Shown in pieces: positions 47,817 to 60,099 of a DNA stretch of 64,000 nucleotides. Every line of letters starts with the position of its first letter. Within the stretch, counting starts at the first letter, position 1. Below the pieces are notes generated by a model, which did not search any database, was not told where the DNA came from, and saw only the letters and a program-made list of their open reading frames with translations. A program made the position numbers and the translations under genes. The stretch is from Isoetes taiwanensis (Eukaryota; Streptophyta; Lycopodiopsida; Isoetales; Isoetaceae): NCBI GenBank assembly GCA_021234155.1, contig JAJEKV010000008.1:16220006-16284005 (forward strand). Direction: 5' to 3'.

Positions 47817-50534
47817 GAAACATTGCTGCCTTGCATTCCCTTTTGACATCGCTATGGTAATTCAGAGTCAAGTTATAACGTTCAAAAGCCTTTTTGGAGT
47901 TTTTCTAATTAAGTATCTTTAGATCCATCTGTTCCCTTCCTTGCCACCAGGTTCTTGCCATATCTGTTAATATTTGTTCATGGCCTCATGGAGCCTCTGC
48001 TTTTTCATAGTGCCCACTAGTCCAAAGTAACTTTCTCATGTAGATATAAATCCAAAAACCATTGGCTATTTAAGATTGAACATATTGGTCTGTATTAGAG
48101 GCTACTGTGTATTCGTTACTGCAGGAGGCTCTATCAAAAATTTATAGGCTAAGGCTAAATACTCTAACTACCTTTGATGCTTTGCTTAATTAGAAGAAGT
48201 GGGAACAGTCATTGAAATTGCTCATACTTTGGTTCTATTGACTTTCTGATACGTTGAAGCGATTGCCATGTCCAAAGGGTTTGTTTGTTCAGGGCTTAAC
48301 CTATGCCAAAGCCTCCTGCATTAACTAATTTACATCAACCTCTAGTACATAATAGTGTATCCAATCCTATACAGGCTGCAATCGCCACTTTTTCTAAATG
48401 GTTAAAAAAGTTACATGTATGCCAACTTTTTTTGGTGAAAAGATAGATAGATATACACATTTTAATATCCACGAGAAGCCGAAACTTATAGGACACACAC
48501 CAAGATGGAATCTGCCCCTACCACTGTACATGGCTGAAATAGATCATTCCTCCATTAACTTTGCAATGATCATGACTACCCACAATGAAACGTTAAACCC
48601 GTGATCTTGGGCATGGCAATTTAGGGTTTTACAAAGAGAAATCCCCCATCAATTTTTGGATTTATATTTGTTGACCCTCAACCTGGCTTAAGAGTCAAAC
48701 ACAAGAAGCCAATTTGAGACTATGCCCAAATTGGGGTTAGAACCTCCAGATCACTTAAGGTGATCAGTATGGATCAAAAAGTATACCTTTCCCATTTCTC
48801 AAAAACAGTGACAGTGCTCAAATGATATTGACTAGCTGAGATGGATTGTTTTTCTGGCTCTGAATGCTCACACAGCCAGAGAAAAGTATGTAGGGTATTG
48901 TGTATAAATCTTGACTAAGTCAGAGCTCAAACTAGTGAGATATTCAAGCTCAAACTCAGGAAAAAACATAGTCAATACGAGTCAAACTGCAAGAACAATG
49001 ATCAGAAATGAAGATTTTGAGTTGCAAAGCGAGTTTTTTGAAGTTTCCAAAGCAAATGTGTAGCAAAGGTAGTTGAGGAGGAAGGCAAGTAATCAAAAAC
49101 CAGTTTGAATTACTCTAGATATTTTTTTTGGCATTGATTTGCAAAAATACTGTCAAGAAGAGTATCAGACAGAACATTGAATTTTGCAGATTTAGCTTGG
49201 AGTGGTATTTTTTAGAATTTTCAATGAGTGATGAATTTGGGACAAATGGGAATTTACTGAAAATTTTTAAGCAAGCAAAAATGCTTGAATTTGTATCAGA
49301 GATAATTTTGAGCACTTGGTAGTAGTTTTTCATTGATATGAAGGTAATAAATCATAACATCATACTCGTAAGTCAATCATAGAATAATCATAAGAAATTC
49401 AATCAAATCTTTGTGATTCTGATTGAGAAATGCATTAGATTTTTCAATGGTCCCTAAAACTTGTTCAGCAAGTAATCAGAGATCTTTTGAGTGTGTCTGG
49501 GCCTTCGAAACTTTAAAAAATGATTACCCCAGTGTGATTTATCAGTTCCGGCATCTTAGGCCTTAAGTTTAGGCTTAATATAGTCCTTATAGGTGGGAAT
49601 CCAAGTTTAGATAGATTGTAAAGCTTAAGGGTTTGGTTCCGGTGTGATTTCAGCAGATTCCCCGAGTTTAGGGTTCTCCAGCCGCATTTTTCCAGAAATG
49701 ACGCGATACGATCCTGTATTTCCAAGGATTGATGCTGAGAATATGCTGTACTTTGACTTTTAAAAAACTTCGACCACGGTATTACAAGCCACCTTAGGAA
49801 ATGATGATAGGGCTCTAATATTTTGACCATGTGGAAGTACCATAGTTTTTTTAAGGAGCATGGAATCTTTTCAAAGCATCTTTTGGTTTTGGACCTAGGC
49901 TGGAATATGCCATAGGAATATGTGTAAGCACAATAGGCTAGGCCATTATGATAGATAAAATTTGAAAGGGTAGGTTAAGGATATTTGTATGGGGAATGGC
50001 ACAAAGAAATAGTTAATGGTAGCAATATGAGATTAAATGAAAAGGATGGCAAACAAGTCCAAGTAGACATTCAATGGTGGCGTATGAAGAAAAGGACATG
50101 GCTAGGAATAGAATGTGGAAGTAAATAGGCATGGAAATGAGAGAAAATAGCAAGATGCTAAAACCATATACAAAGGGGTCTTCAAATCTTTATCTTCCAA
50201 ACTTCAAAGGGCATCTTCCAATCTTCTTAATCCAGAGTCTTGTAGAACATGATTTGAACAAACTTTTGACTCTAAATATAGTACCTCTTATAGAGTTGAC
50301 CTTCAGGGTTTCAAGTTGACTTTGAAGCATTCTTCCCTTGACCTTCATACCAAAGTTGCATACCAAGATCTTCCAAACTTTGACCTAGTCCTTCAAAAAA
50401 ACTTGACCTAGTCTTAATGCATAGACCAATAGTTAGTATGTTGCCCCTTGGAGGCAACATCTCGCCAAAACAAGAGAATGGCTGGTACCCTCAGCCATAG
50501 GATGCCAAAAATGAGTGCAAGGAGGGGTCTTCAA
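47817..50534. other. No gene; possible degenerate LTR-related sequence
   Basis: Around 48590 the sequence ACGTTAAACCCGTGATCTTGG and, 240 bp on, TGACTAGCTGAGATGGAT match a compressed version at 30808-30870, showing a dispersed repeat. The rest is AT-rich. It lies downstream (in minus sense) of the gypsy integrase and may include remains of its 3' region. Confidence 0.4.
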
Positions 50535-50790
50535 CATGTGCCAATGCCTCCAAATGAGAATATGGAGTAGAGTGCAAATATGATGAGATGAGTGTGAGGA
50601 TAGTGGTGTGATGTGAATGGAGTGTGTATATGGATAATGGTTGTGAAGATGGTGAAAATGTGATGCAGATGAAGGGTGAATGATAGAATATGATGTGTTG
50701 TGAGGATGGAATGAGTGTAGAAATGAGATGTATGGTGATTATGAGATGGAAGATATGGAGGGTGTGTATGTAGATGAAATGAGTCAAGTG
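50535..50790. repeat. GATG/GTGA-rich low-complexity tract
   Basis: Purine- and GT-rich simple sequence with many degenerate GAATGAGTGTGGATG-like units. It yields long His/Ile/Ser-rich frames on the minus strand that are unlikely to be genes. Confidence 0.65.
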
Positions 50791-51377
50791 TGTTGATGCC
50801 ATGAACTCGCCAAAACAAAAAAAAGTGTGGTTCTTAACTTGATCAAACTGAGAGGGCAACTCTGCTATGATGGTGAAGCTAAAGTACAGAATGCCTTTGG
50901 GAGGTGAATGCAAGAGTAAGAGGCTAAGATGGCTTGCAGGACTACTTGAGACAGATGAATAAAGATGGATCAAGTGTGCACCTGCTATGGAAACACAGAA
51001 AAACTCATTAAGAATGAAATCAGGATGCCTTTATGGACTGTAAGGATAGCTCATTAACTGCACAAATGTAAAAGAGGAAGCAAAGGCTTCATGATGATGG
51101 CCAGAATCATTCAGCAGGTGAATATATATGAACTGGTATGACACTTGATGGGGGCATTAGTAACAAGTCTTGTTCTAAACTTGTTTGATTGTATATCCTC
51201 AATAGTCTTGCTTGCTACAAACATAACTTCATCAAAACATTAACAAAGACCAAGTAAAATCCAAGTTATCTATTCTACTTCTAATCTAAATTTACTGAAC
51301 TTTTAGGCCATAAAAAGAGTCAAGCTTACATGCTGATCTCAAATTGGCAATGGCACACCTGAGATCATTTCTTTCAC

Positions 51378-52430
51378 TTAATATGAGTTGGTTCCTACAG
51401 ACTCTAAGACCACATAGGGACCTTCCCAAAGATTTTCAAACTTGCCAACTAAGTCTTCTCTTGACTTGTTCCACTTTAGGACAAGTTCCCCTGCTTTGAA
51501 AGTGCCTTGTATTTTATGAGCAGCCTTGAAAGCAGCTAAATCCTTGGCTTTTTTCAGCAAGTTAGCATTCTCAGCTTCTATTCTATACTTATCTAGATGT
51601 AACAAGGCATCCAGCATTTCCTGCAATGCATTTTCAAAAGGCAAATATAACTTATTGGCTAACCTTAGAGATGGAAGTTCAAGCTCAATTGGGAGCACAA
51701 CTTCAATGCCATAAACTAAGTTGAATGGTGTATGGTTGGGTGCTTCTTTGATAGTGACTGTATAGGCCCAAAAAGCATCCACCAATTTGATATGCCAATC
51801 TTTCTTGTTATCGTCAACCGTTTTCTATAAAATGCCCTTCAAAACTTAGTAGCTTCTGCTTGACCATTGCCCCGTGGATAATATAAAGAGCTTTTAGAGT
51901 GTTTGGCTTTGAGAATGGTCAACAGATTAAAGATAACTTCATTCACAAAAGGTGTACCCCTATCAAAATGCAACTTAAAGGGAATACCAAACCTAGAGAA
52001 GATGTGTTCATGTAGAAACTGTGTTGTTGTGATGGCATTAGCTTGCCTTAATGGTATAGCTTTTGCCCATTTGGTAAAGTAATCTGTAGCCACAATTATG
52101 TGCTGATGTTGACCTGTAGAAGAAGGGATAATGGGACCCATATAATCCAATCCCCATACTTGAAATGGTCCTGGAGAGACAATGGGATTCAGGGCTGCTG
52201 GAAGAAGAATCATTGCCAAATATTTGACACTAATGGCAAGTCTTAATAATGTCATAATAGCCTCTGAAAACTGTAGGCCAATGGTAACCAGATATGAGGA
52301 TCTTTTTTGCTGTGGTATCTCAGCAAAGTGACCTCCACAAATGCCTTTGTGCATTTCCTTGATGATCAGGGCACCTTCCTCTTCATTAACACATCTTAGC
52401 AGAACTCCATCTATGTTCACTTGCACAAGA
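51378..52430 (-). pseudogene. Ty3-gypsy integrase and C-terminal region
   Basis: The minus strand encodes MHKGICGGHFAE (the two zinc-binding His), a shifted CH.C segment with a stop, then GPFQVWGLDYMGPIIPS (first catalytic Asp), HFDRGTPFVNEV (second Asp) and YYPRGNGQAEA (Glu), with 35 residues between the second Asp and the Glu as required for DD35E. A second frame (51378-51785) continues HTPFNLVYGIEVVLPIELEL and FENLWEGPYVVLESVG, the usual integrase C-terminus. The zinc-finger stop and the break near 51790-51840 make it non-functional. RT and RNase H are absent upstream. Confidence 0.88.
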
Positions 52431-53500
52431 CATCCTCAATCATCTTGAATTGCCTACATTTTTCCTTGAACCTCCTTTGCTGACTTGAGATCAAACCTGG
52501 TGGCATCTCTTGTTATGTGGATCGGACCTCCAAGATTGAAGCACACGCTGATATAGGAAAGAAACTAGAATAAGCATTTGTGATGGCCTCCAACTTTAAT
52601 TGCAAAACGGCCAATCGATTTAGAAACATGGCGTAGACTAAAACTCAAATCATCTCCACTAATAATAGAGCAAGTAGTTGTTTAAATTTGCTTGAATTTG
52701 AAGGGGCCATTGCTTGTTCAGATTAATTAGACCGAAGAACAGGAGAAAGAAAATAGAAGCAAAATATACATGTCTGTAATATGTTTCTTTTTTGCTCTTT
52801 TATAATAGTCCGTCTTTTAAATTTATTTTCTGCATGAAGTCAAATATTCGAATATATGCGCTTCATTTTCCTATTTCTGTAGAACATGTAAGAAATCTTA
52901 TAGCAAATTGTTATATCAAGGCCTAGACTTAAAATGGTGACACGATCTTCTCAGGCATTGCCAAATATATATACAGGGACGATTTGAACCATAATGGGGC
53001 AATGTGTCATTTTGAGAATAGATTATTGGTTTGGCATTGTGAAATAGATGTGATCTCTCATTGTAGCATATCGCTCCATGCTTCGCAAACATATGCTGTA
53101 ACGTTGAAGATGTGAAATTTCCTCTAGAACCCTTAACTGAAGATCCTAGTAACAAAATTTCTAGTGCTCACACGTGTTTGACTCTAAACATAGACATAAA
53201 TTTATAAACTACTTTTAAGCTGCCCCCTGATCTGCCTTATTACAATTATAGATTAGAGATAAAAGAGGTTCCCCTCCACTCAATAACGTGTACAAAGTCA
53301 CCTTACCTTAAATAAAGTGTACAAAGTCCAATAAAGTTCAGAATCAACCAGTGCACACGTAGAACCAAATCTAACAATAAATTATATGATCAATTGAACA
53401 AATTTGACAAAAAATCAAAAGGTTGATTGATCAAAGAGTAATTACGGCTCAGCCAGTAATTCCAACGGATGCCATGCGCAGGGTAAGCAAAATGCACTGC
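52431..53500. other. No gene recognised
   Basis: AT-rich sequence upstream (minus sense) of the integrase where reverse transcriptase would be expected but was not found; truncated element boundary and flank. Confidence 0.4.
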
Positions 53501-53510
53501 CAATTTTGAT

Positions 53511-54001
53511 ATGGGCTTAGCTTTCTTCCAGCCCAGAAGGAACGTGCCCCTAAGACCGGACCTGGCTGATTGCCGAACAGAGGAGGACTTCCATGCTTAT
53601 GCGGGTCACCAAACGAGGGTGTACGTCCCTCTCAATTTCGAACGAATGTCATTTCTGCTGCAGAGTATAACGAGGTTTGGAATACCAATGGTGTCATTCC
53701 CAACAAAACATCAATTGACAAAGTAAGGCCAGAGCATGAAGAAGCTTTAATTGAACTGGCGAAAGCAAGATATACCCGTAATAGTTTGAAGAATGGAGAA
53801 GTAAGAAAGACGGTTTCCTATCTATTTGGATTCAACAAGCGCGGAGGAGGGCCAAGGGGATCGAAGAAAATTTCAAGGTTAATTGGGCAGCAGTGGCAAC
53901 AAAAAGTAGGGCCTATTCGAGCAAGGTTAAGAGTGAACCGGCACCCAGCCCTGGCGGAGCATATGAGCCCAAACAAATCACAGCGGAACAACAAAGACTG
54001 A
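53511..54001 (+). pseudogene. Unrecognised coding fragment
   Basis: One frame reads RPDLADCRTEEDFHAYAGHQ then VYVPLNFERM; after a shift near 53650 another frame carries on AAEYNEVWNTNGVIPNKTS and RKTVSYLFGFNKRGGG. The smooth change of frame suggests one ancestral protein with a frameshift. Family unknown. It could be the 5' end of the gene that follows, but no splice connection was established. Confidence 0.4.
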
Positions 54002-54066
54002 AAGCATAGCGAAAAGGCCGGCCTCGGCGGGCACCGGTGTAAAATTAGAGGGAGGTTGTCATTGAG

Positions 54067-56209
54067 ATGCGCAATATGCCCGCCGGCGTTCTCGGCTTAT
54101 GGGAAAAATATTGCCCTACCGACGACATGATCAAAAGGTATGCGGGATGCCTAAAAAATGCAGAGAGTGATCTAGTGTCCAAGAAGAAACTAGTTGCACA
54201 ATCTCAGGCAAAGGGCAACTTCTTCTCGGCTGCAGAGGGGAAGTTGCAGACCATAAAGGACAATATTGCACGTCTTCAAGCAGCATCGGATCTAATGCAG
54301 GTGCCTCTGCTGAGATTCATTCTTTGGAGAGGGAGAAAGATATGGCAGAGTATATACTGAAGTCCCTCCTTGAAATGGGGGGTGGGCCAATAGATGAAAC
54401 CATGGTACAAAAGGTGGTTGCACTAACTGCTGAGATTGTCAACAACGAGTCCCTCCTTACAAAATCCCAGCAGCACTTACAGAATGTCACCAAGCTGAGG
54501 GAGATGGCCAAGAGAAATGATCAGCTGGTCAGCATCACTCCAATACCATTCCGATTGCCAATTGGAGATGAGGAAAGATGCTCCACCTGTGGTCTTGCAT
54601 TCCAGGATGATCACCCTCAGCCTGCCAGGGTAAAAATTATGGACACCTATTATATTTTATGTTATTAACCATGGGCGAGTTTCTAGTGTCTTTATATTTT
54701 TATTAATTAATATGTGGGCAATTTTTTCTGAACAAAAAAAATATTTTATTCTGATGGAAAATACAATTTGGTTGACAAGTTATTTTTTCTCATTCTTACA
54801 CAACTTCAATAAACTAACATCATCTATTGAGGAATGAAATACAATTTTTTATCATAGTCATGGCCAAAATTTCGCATCACATTGAACATCACACCCCCAT
54901 ATCTTCCACACCAACTGTTTTTTATGGTGGTCTAGTACTAGCTGTTATGGTGGCTTTTCCATAAAAATTTTGATATTTCCTATGCGCATAAACAATGGGT
55001 TCTACAAATCTCTATGAGCTTAATAGACCGGTGCTCCAATTGGTGCTAGAAAATCTCTACTTCCAAATCTCTAAGTCATTACAGAGGGTGAAATATCTGC
55101 CATAAAATCTTGCCAAATCAGGTCTAGTTTGAAAATACCTATGCCAATTATGAACAATGGTTATAACAAAGAAGGTTATCCCTCATTAATGTCAGTCATT
55201 TTATGCAATTTTTTAAACTTATTATTTTTGAAGATCATATATGGGCTAATCCATTTTTAAAATACCCATAAAAGAATCATGACATGGGCGATTTTCTCTT
55301 CTGGCAAGATAAAAAAGAATTACACATGGGCGATTGCACATACCAAAAATGAAAAACTGATCGTACTAATCTCTCAAATCTTAGTCCAAGAATTAGAAAT
55401 AAAATAGCCCATTTGCGATTAATCGTCCTTAATTTTTACCCTGAGCCTGCGGATGAAATGTGGATATCATTATCATGTGAGCTGCCCCAGTCTGCTCATG
55501 GAAAAAACATGCTGCCTCGAGTGCTCAGAGACTATTCCTACATGGTTAGTGCAGGAATTGGGGAAGCTTAATACAGTAAAGCAGGAAGTGTTATATGCTG
55601 GAGCATCTCACAAAACCGAGAACAAGATAATTGATGTTGATGAGCATGTAGCCACAACTCCTGATAGCAACAGGAAAAGGAAACAAGTTAATACACCGAG
55701 AAGTAAAAGGACCCCAGGATCAGCTAAGCACAAGTCTACAAGGGTTCAAACTCCACAGCCAAGACATGGAAAAAAGGTACATGCCTATTTTCAGGGTCTC
55801 AATTTGAATTGGCGACATTAGAAGATGCTGTAGACATTGGATGACAAGCTACCGCGATCTGCGAAGACCAAGAACGATGCACACAGCGACAAAGATCTTT
55901 GAAGACACCAACCCATGCGAGAATCTGAGAGATTCAAGTAGTACTGATGGTGCTACCAATTATTTAGTAGTTCCAAATTCTGCAGCTGCCTCTACAAAGG
56001 CCTCCTCTAACACGGTTGCTGCAGGGAAGGAAAACGATGGCAAAGATGTCGACAAGCAGGTTCAGGCAGTCGTTTCCAAGGTCAACAGGTTGACACGGTT
56101 AAGGACCAGGAAGGTTGTGGAAGAAGAGAGTGAGGGTGAGTCAGAAGTTGATCTTGATGAAGACGTCCCTATAGAAGTAGCATTTGGAAAAAAAAAAGGG
56201 CTAATGTAA
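54067..56209 (+). pseudogene. Coiled-coil / zinc-finger nuclear-type protein, frameshifted
   Basis: Exon 1 (from 54067) encodes helical sequence (KNAESDLVSKKKLVAQSQAK), has a one-base frame change near 54290, and continues with KDMAEYILKSLLEMGGG and more helix to CSTCGLAFQDDHPQPA. An 820-bp GT-AG intron (about 54630-55444) joins in phase to LRMKCGYHYHVSCPSLL and CCLECSETIPTW, completing a RING- or PHD-like pattern CX2C...C.H.H..C...CX2C. A basic tail (RKRKQVNTPRSKRTPGS), a probable short second intron near 55783-55819, and an acidic tail (EEESEGESEVDLDED) follow. The domain order suggests a nuclear, possibly chromatin-associated protein. Frame changes and an in-frame stop near 55830 argue for a pseudogene. 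No specific family is claimed. Confidence 0.5.
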
Positions 56210-56879
56210 TTTTGCCCTATGTATTTCAGGCAGGCGAACCTTGATTGCTCAAGACAATCAAAAAGGTTTTTGTTCAAACAATTAATATATTTGATCCCTG
56301 TTTTCTTCCACCATGAATGTGTTGTTTGGATAATTCATTCAACTTAGGCTTGAGTAAAAACTTGTCTGCAGAAAAAGAAGGCAGCCAATGGTTATACTTA
56401 GTAATCGATGAAGAAGACAATCTGAGATAAAGGAGTGCGAGCACAACCTCTAACATACAAAAAGGTTTTTGTTATCTGTTATATTCCACCTTGTGTATTC
56501 TCTACAAATTTCGGTTGGTAATTGGAGCACATCCTTGCATGAGGAGAACAAAGGCGAGGTTGTGAATGATGAAATGGAGGATAAAGCCGCGGAAGGAACC
56601 TTTACTGCGGCAAGGAGTTCTTGATAGCCGAAACACCAATACATTGGGGCGAGGGAGGTACTATCTGGTGAGATGTATCGACTATGGCTATCAGCACTCT
56701 CCATCATCGGATAAGCGAAGCTAAAAAGCGATCCGGCCGGTCGTAGCAGCGTCCGGCCACATCTCGATAGCCTTTGCCCGGCATAGTCCAGCACAACATG
56801 GCGTGAGAGTCCGTGAGTCCGGCACATATCGCGGCCAGATCCGGACAATCGGCACACGCCGGCGGTGGGTGCAAACGTT

Positions 56880-57450
56880 GAGGATGGGAACCCGGACGGA
56901 AGTTGATGGTGCTTGACATAAAAATGGTGTCTTGTACGAACATAATGAGAGGAGAATGGGCCAAAAATCTTGCCTCCACCTCAAACAAACCATGTAAAAG
57001 AAACCGCAAGTAAGTACCTCATTTGCGCACCGGGGGTATTATGAGTTTGTGGAGTGGGCACTGCAGAGGTTTGATATTGTGATCTGGAGTGCTTCTCTAC
57101 TTCGGTATACAAGGGATATGGTGGATGCATTGTTTCCAGATTTGTGGACCAAATTCTTGAAGGTATATGGTCAAAAGCAGTGCTACGCATGTGAGCATCC
57201 AACCAGCACAGCAAAGCAACTTTTTTTCAAGGAGTTGAAGGTTGTACTTGAGGATTTTCCTGAATATCATGGTATGATTTTCTTGGTAGATGATAGCCTA
57301 TACAAAGGGTTTCTAAACCCTGCACACACAACCGTTCCTGTTATGCCTTTCAAAGGGGAAGAGGACAACTTTTTGCGAGTTTGTGTGTCCAGCATTGGAT
57401 TACTTGTCTTCTCATACAGTAGAAGAAACAATCTCACAGCTAGACATCAC
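56880..57450 (+). pseudogene. FCP1/NIF-type phosphatase domain, broken
   Basis: KLMVLDI, followed two bases out of frame by NGVLYEH, matches the catalytic start of plant NIF-family proteins (LDLNG.L), so the active-site motif is split by an apparent two-base insertion near 56925. After a gap with a stop, YYEFVEWALQRFDIVIWSAS, TAKQLFFKELKVVLEDF and MIFLVDDSLYKGFLNPAHTT follow, which are the later HAD motifs including the conserved Asp pair. The end after about 57370 does not match the family. FCP1-like enzymes dephosphorylate proteins such as the RNA polymerase II tail. This copy is unlikely to be active. It may or may not be connected with the preceding gene. Confidence 0.7.
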
Positions 57451-57817
57451 TGATGCATGGTTGCAGAAAGGAGACAGTTGATGTGCTGGATTACTGTCTC
57501 AATAACTATCTTGTCTCGGCCTATTATATCCTCAATGCTCCAGAAGAGGTACAAAAGGCGATTCTTTGGGCACCATTCCTGACGATTCTAACCACTCTGA
57601 AAACTTCAATGACTCACAGAAAATACCATTGTACACTACCCTTTTTGTAATATATATATGACTTACTTTATGTAATCTTGAGTATTGATTCCAAGTAATG
57701 TCTCTAATACAACATAAAAATTTAAGATAAAGGTCTTCAAAATTTAAGACAAAGGTCTTCAAAATTTAAGATAAATGCTGAAATGATGAAACAACTAGGT
57801 CAAACCATTTTCAACCT

Positions 57818-58453
57818 TCATATGGTAGGTACATCAAGGATCATCGATGGGTAGCCCTCGTCAAGGGAAAACCCGTTGGTGTCGGGAATTTGATTCATCT
57901 CAAACTTGATTGTTGTGACATGATGACTGTATTGATAAGTAAGACTTTTGTTTTGAAGTAGCTCCCAACTACCATCGGGTTGGATAACATAGTATACACC
58001 AGCCAGCACATGTTCATCGACATTAAAAGTCTGACCCCAACTGTCATGTACAATCTTGTCAAGAATATGCCTCAGTTTAACACACTTCCCCACATAGAAG
58101 TTTGCATTCTCTTGATTGCCCTCCTCGGCTACAACTGCAAAGTTGTCATCTTCCTCTATGTTTCCACTAAGCCATTCCCCATCACCTTCAAAAAATGCCT
58201 CGTCAATTTCGTCATCGACTGTTTCGCCAGTAGACTTCATAGGCTTTAGTGTCACATACTTCCAATTCTTCAACCTGTGCCTATTCACACAACATGACCA
58301 GTTTCCCTTCAAACAGTTACCACAAAAACAACTTAAACCTCTATGAGCCACCCTTGTGGTCGATTTGATGTATGTCCGGGATCTTTGTGTGTGGCGGCTC
58401 CCCGAATATATAAAGCGCTCAGGACATATACATACAGGACTTCCCCCTCCCAT
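57818..58453 (-). CDS. Unrecognised cysteine-rich ORF, 211 codons
   Basis: This is the longest uninterrupted frame in the right third of the window. An N-terminal Cys-rich part (RGLSCFCGNCLKGNWSCCVN, spacing CXCX2CX5CC) is followed by an acidic segment (TVDDEIDEAFFEGDGEW) and then a region with NFYVGKCVKLRHI, DSWGQTFNVDEHVLAGVYY and a predicted beta-rich end. The pattern reminds me of cargo proteins of large DNA transposons, but I cannot name the family. The lack of stops suggests recent coding function. It could instead be the last exon of a larger gene. Confidence 0.5.
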   Translation of the reverse strand: MGGGSPVCICPERFIYSGSRHTQRSRTYIKSTTRVAHRGLSCFCGNCLKGNWSCCVNRHRLKNWKYVTLKPMKSTGETVDDEIDEAFFEGDGEWLSGNIEEDDNFAVVAEEGNQENANFYVGKCVKLRHILDKIVHDSWGQTFNVDEHVLAGVYYVIQPDGSWELLQNKSLTYQYSHHVTTIKFEMNQIPDTNGFSLDEGYPSMILDVPTI

Positions 58454-58459
58454 GGCAAT

Positions 58460-60077
58460 CAGCTCATCATGAGCAGGGCCCTCCGTCTAACTTCCGGACC
58501 ATCCATAGAAAGATGCGGGTGAAGGACACGGAGGTGTCATTCGCCCACGCCTTCAATGGGACTCTAAGAAGGCGGGCGTGAATACATGTTAGCATCGGCA
58601 TAAATCATACGCAAATAACCACCACGAAGGGTGGCACATCCATCAAGTACTAGCGGCAAAGAAGATGCATCTAATCCTAAGGAAAAAGCGCCCCAAGCCC
58701 CGAGGTTCCTCTACCCGGCTCGGACTCACGTGAGGATGGGACTGGCGGCTCGGTCTCAAGAGATCGGCCGGAGGTATAACTTTGGCGTTAGTGGCATAGA
58801 AACGATGGCTAAGGTAGTCCTCCATCCGCCCCTCCTGTACACACTTTGCGGATAGGGTTTGAATCATGATATGGCGTGCTTGTAGCCCTCAGGAGGCGCA
58901 ATCCCAAGGAATCACCCTTGGGACTACTCGGGTTACATCTCCCAGTCCGATGAGGCAGGTGAGAGAGGTGTCTCCTCCCAGTATGTGGATCCACAGGTGT
59001 GCTAGAGAACAGCGCCGCATCGGTGATCCCGCATCCGTGCCGACTTACTCCCCTAAATCTAAAGGTGACTCACCAACCCGTTCGAGCCCGGGGGTCCATA
59101 TAGGCACCCCCCTCCGGCCCGAGGAGTGTCGGACCCATACCCGACCCTCTCGTGACCAGCTATAAGCCTAGCACACTATAGAGTCTTGTAGCCGCTAGGC
59201 AAGACCCCACCCCGATTCACCATCATACTCTCGTTATCCAGTCTTTGAACCACATCATAGCATCCACGGCCCGGGTAGGCTCTTGTGCCTGAGCGCATCT
59301 AATGGGAATAATACAGGGCTCTATCTAGGAGCATACTACAATACATGGGCTCGAGAGGTCTCTACCCCGTAATCCCCATCTCCGGAGTGCTAACTAAGCA
59401 AAGAACTACTAAACCATCAACCAAAGCACATACAGAGACTAGAGATAAGAATACTCACCATATCAATCAAGGGTTAGCCTAACGGGTAAACCCACGAGAG
59501 AAAAAGCAGAGAGAGAACACACCACCAGAGGCTATGCTATAGATCAACAAAGTAACCTCTTGACTAATCGTCAAATCGGTCTTGGGCTGCTCCATCTCGA
59601 CTAGTTGAAGGGTGCACGCCGCTTCTCCTCCTCCATCTCCAACCGCTCCTAATTCAATTGGGGCCCAAAAGCCCTAATTTGGGTGTCCCAATTGAAACCC
59701 ACGCCTTGCCCAATCGATTTAGGCCAGGTGGCATGTCATTAATTAACTAATTAAACTAATTAGGTTAATTAAGACAAAAATACCCTTAATTAGGTTTTAT
59801 TAATTTAGCATAGCTAAATTAATCCCTTTTAGGTCAACTCCCTAGGTTAACATACCCCATGGTGGCGTCTGCCTACTACGTGGCGTGTCCCCTCATTATA
59901 TGGTATCGATAAACACGTGGACATACCCCATGGTGGTATCCCCTACCACATTGGCGTGTCGTGATATTTATACGTATACCGTATAAATACGTGGACATAC
60001 CCCATGGTGGCATATTTCTACTACGTGACATGTCAGTATATTTATACGTATACCATATAAATACGTGGAACGTCACA
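58460..60077 (-). mobile_element. Probable gypsy 3' LTR (minus orientation)
   Basis: On the minus strand the sequence AAGGTGGGGAGAA is followed by TGTGACGTTCCACG, the usual arrangement of polypurine tract and LTR start at the end of plant Ty3-gypsy pol genes. The LTR would begin at 60077 and run to lower coordinates. The tract contains the 74-bp repeats at 59850-60068 and a GC-rich part at 58630-59300. The far boundary and a second LTR were not found, so the extent is a guess. Confidence 0.4.
59850..60068 (+). repeat. Three tandem copies of a 71-74 bp unit with internal palindrome
   Basis: Each unit starts ACATACCCCATGGTGG and has a C.TACNACGTGGCGTGTC-like centre; the last two contain ATTTATACGTATACC followed by TATAAATACGTGG, an almost perfect palindrome. 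Unit starts are 59850, 59921 and 59995. Confidence 0.85.
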
Positions 60078-60090
60078 TTCTCCCCACCTT
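60078..60090 (-). promoter_or_regulatory. Candidate polypurine tract
   Basis: Minus-strand TAAGGTGGGGAGAA directly before the LTR start TGTGACG; the site where plus-strand DNA synthesis of a gypsy element would be primed. Similar CTCCCCACCTTA blocks recur at about 60163 and 61339. Confidence 0.4.
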
Positions 60091-60099
60091 AGAAATGAT

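Noticed and set aside
50491-50973. 160-codon minus-strand ORF rich in His, Ile and Ser
   Set aside because: It is the translation of a GATG/GTGA low-complexity tract, with no domain or splice context.
53440-54001. Transferred organellar DNA
   Set aside because: The readable fragments match no plastid or mitochondrial gene I recognise, and frameshifts with nearby introns fit a nuclear pseudogene.
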